Positions 62,701 through 64,000 of a DNA stretch of 64,000 bases are shown in pieces. The translations under genes were made by a program, and so were the position numbers. The stretch's first letter is position 1, and each line of letters opens with the position of its first letter. This stretch comes from Sisyra terminalis. Its lineage: Eukaryota > Arthropoda > Insecta > Neuroptera > Sisyridae. The notes under the pieces are model-generated. The model did no database searches. It saw nothing but the letters and a program-made list of their open reading frames with translations, and was not told the origin of the DNA. The stretch spans positions 40,435,050 through 40,499,049 of the forward strand of contig OY292277.1 in the NCBI GenBank assembly GCA_958496175.1, written 5' to 3'.

Positions 62701-64000
62701 TTCTACTTTAGAGCTTTAATTTTTTTTTTCTATATTTGTTTCTTAATTAGTTCGTCTATAATTTTTTACTTGCAAAAGCTTTATTACGGTTTTATTTGTT
62801 TTTAGTAACAATAAAATTGATCAACCAAAATATTTCAATAATACAAAAACTTAGATATTTAAATAATTATGTCAAACTACTAAAATATTTAACCTTCGTA
62901 AAGGCAACTTCTATTGTCCATTATTGCAAAGACATTATAACAATAATTACAAATCCTCATTTTTTGATCATACTTTAGCAAAATAGTTTTTGAATATTTT
63001 ATTGAATTATTGTTTTTTTTTTGGGAGATATTTGAGAAATTTACTATTATTTTCATAAAATTATTCACTAGTGATTTAAATTTCTTTGGGTTTCTAAAAT
63101 CGAAAAAAATCGAAAAGTAAAAACGCTTCTATTCAACAGGAAGACAGTATAGTGCGGGCCTTGTGTGGGGTACAATGCAGACCCTGTCATTCACGCTAAC
63201 AAGTAATATCCTGTGGGCCCCTCAATAATTATTAAACTTTTAGTCATTCACCAAACTACACCATCATAGACACAGTCCAAAAAATAATTTCATTTGTGAA
63301 CAATCAATCTCAAAACGAATGAAAGTACAAAGAAAATCAACAACGAAATCCAAATCTTGAATATTAAATAAGAAAAAGTGTGAATAATTCTTATAATATA
63401 CATTACAATAAGAATGTTCCATCCCTATTTCATTGTTAACGAAGCAAATGAAAGTTGAAATTGTGTGCAATTTGTGTTTTCCGAAAGCTTAGTGTTCTTA
63501 TAAAAGCATCCAACCCACATAAAATTGTTAAATTGAAAATCTTTTTTCTTATTTTCATGGTTTGCTATTTTTGAACGCGAAATTGTTAACTTGTGAACAA
63601 ATAAATTGTTGCAATTGAAACCCACGAAATTAGTAATTAATTACTTGGAACAACATAAAATGTTTCGATTAACTAATTTAGGAACTGGATGTGTTAAGTA
63701 AAAGGTTCGTAAAATTGTTATTTATGCATTTCATTTAATACACTTCCTTAGCATAAGTATCATATTACATTTTCTATTTTTAACCTTCTGGGTAGAATGC
63801 TATAATTGAATTAAAAAAAAAAAATTCAGCTAATAAATAATAAGAGTTTGCTTATTAGAATTTTTCTAGAAAAATCCAAACAAAATATTTAATTCTGTAT
63901 TTTTAAAGATTAAAATATTTTCTAGATTAGGACCATTTCTAAGCGACGTTTTCACTGTTGGAAAGTATAAATTAAGGTTTCACCACTTGAATAAAAAATA
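59796..64000. other. Intergenic region, nothing assignable
   Basis: A+T-rich sequence. The 99-codon frame at 60273-60572 begins with ATG but has no recognisable domain, splice context or conserved composition, and I do not call it. Nothing else stands out. Confidence 0.4.

Noticed and set aside
1..64000. CRISPR arrays, operons, phage or bacterial mobile elements
   Set aside because: No regularly spaced repeats, no ribosome-binding-site-led gene clusters; the genes are spliced eukaryotic genes throughout.

Overview
This is a strongly A+T-rich piece of a eukaryotic nuclear genome. Spliced genes with short GT-AG introns (often about 60-100 nt), long non-coding stretches, tRNA-derived SINEs and hAT-type DNA transposon debris all point to an animal. 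The gene set (a singles-bar-like MARVEL protein, a Tudor-plus-sterol-reductase lamin B receptor, PNISR, CTR9, CCDC149, an ABCA3-like transporter, a TYSND1-like protease, SdhC and a GTSF1-like CHHC protein) fits an insect. I cannot name the species or the order.

Layout. 1-13.3 kb is a gene-poor, repeat-rich region. It holds a non-autonomous hAT element with an exact 8-bp target-site duplication (560-1018), a decayed CGGBP1-like hAT transposase (about 4945-5565), a 38-bp tandem array, a SINE fragment and a 118-bp MITE. From 13.3 to 56.6 kb genes are fairly dense. GTSF1-like (+) is at 13.3 kb. PNISR (-) is at 14.7-20.1 kb and is head-to-head with CCDC149 (+, 20.8-24.5 kb). SdhC (-, 25.8-26.5 kb) is head-to-head with LBR (+, 27.0-29.9 kb). 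After a repeat-filled gap come the sing-like gene (-, 33.4-34.6 kb), CTR9 (-, 35.0-41.0 kb), the ABCA gene (+, 43.8-52.1 kb) and the TYSND1-like gene (-, 54.7-56.6 kb). The last 7.4 kb contains one tRNA-Val(CAC) on the minus strand and otherwise nothing I can assign.

I traced exons by hand from splice sites and reading phase. For all eight spliced genes the summed coding exons are divisible by three, with one terminal stop: PNISR 762 aa, CCDC149 430, SdhC 179, LBR 674, sing-like 186, CTR9 1193, ABCA 1659, TYSND1 520. The genes are mostly housekeeping and do not form one pathway. Shared themes are nuclear gene expression (PNISR, CTR9, LBR, GTSF1-like) and membrane or organelle function (SdhC, ABCA, TYSND1, sing).

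The observations most worth a second look are these. A fragment of the tRNA-Val 5' half has been retroposed 5.8 kb from the intact gene, flanked by 13-bp direct repeats (53873-53924). A MITE is nested inside a second MITE (32.4-33.3 kb). A 59-nt last intron in the TYSND1-like gene, if spliced, creates a C-terminal peroxisomal signal. CCDC149 contains a GC-AG intron. CTR9 carries a long Arg/Ser tail. I found no convincing novel multi-gene system in the window.
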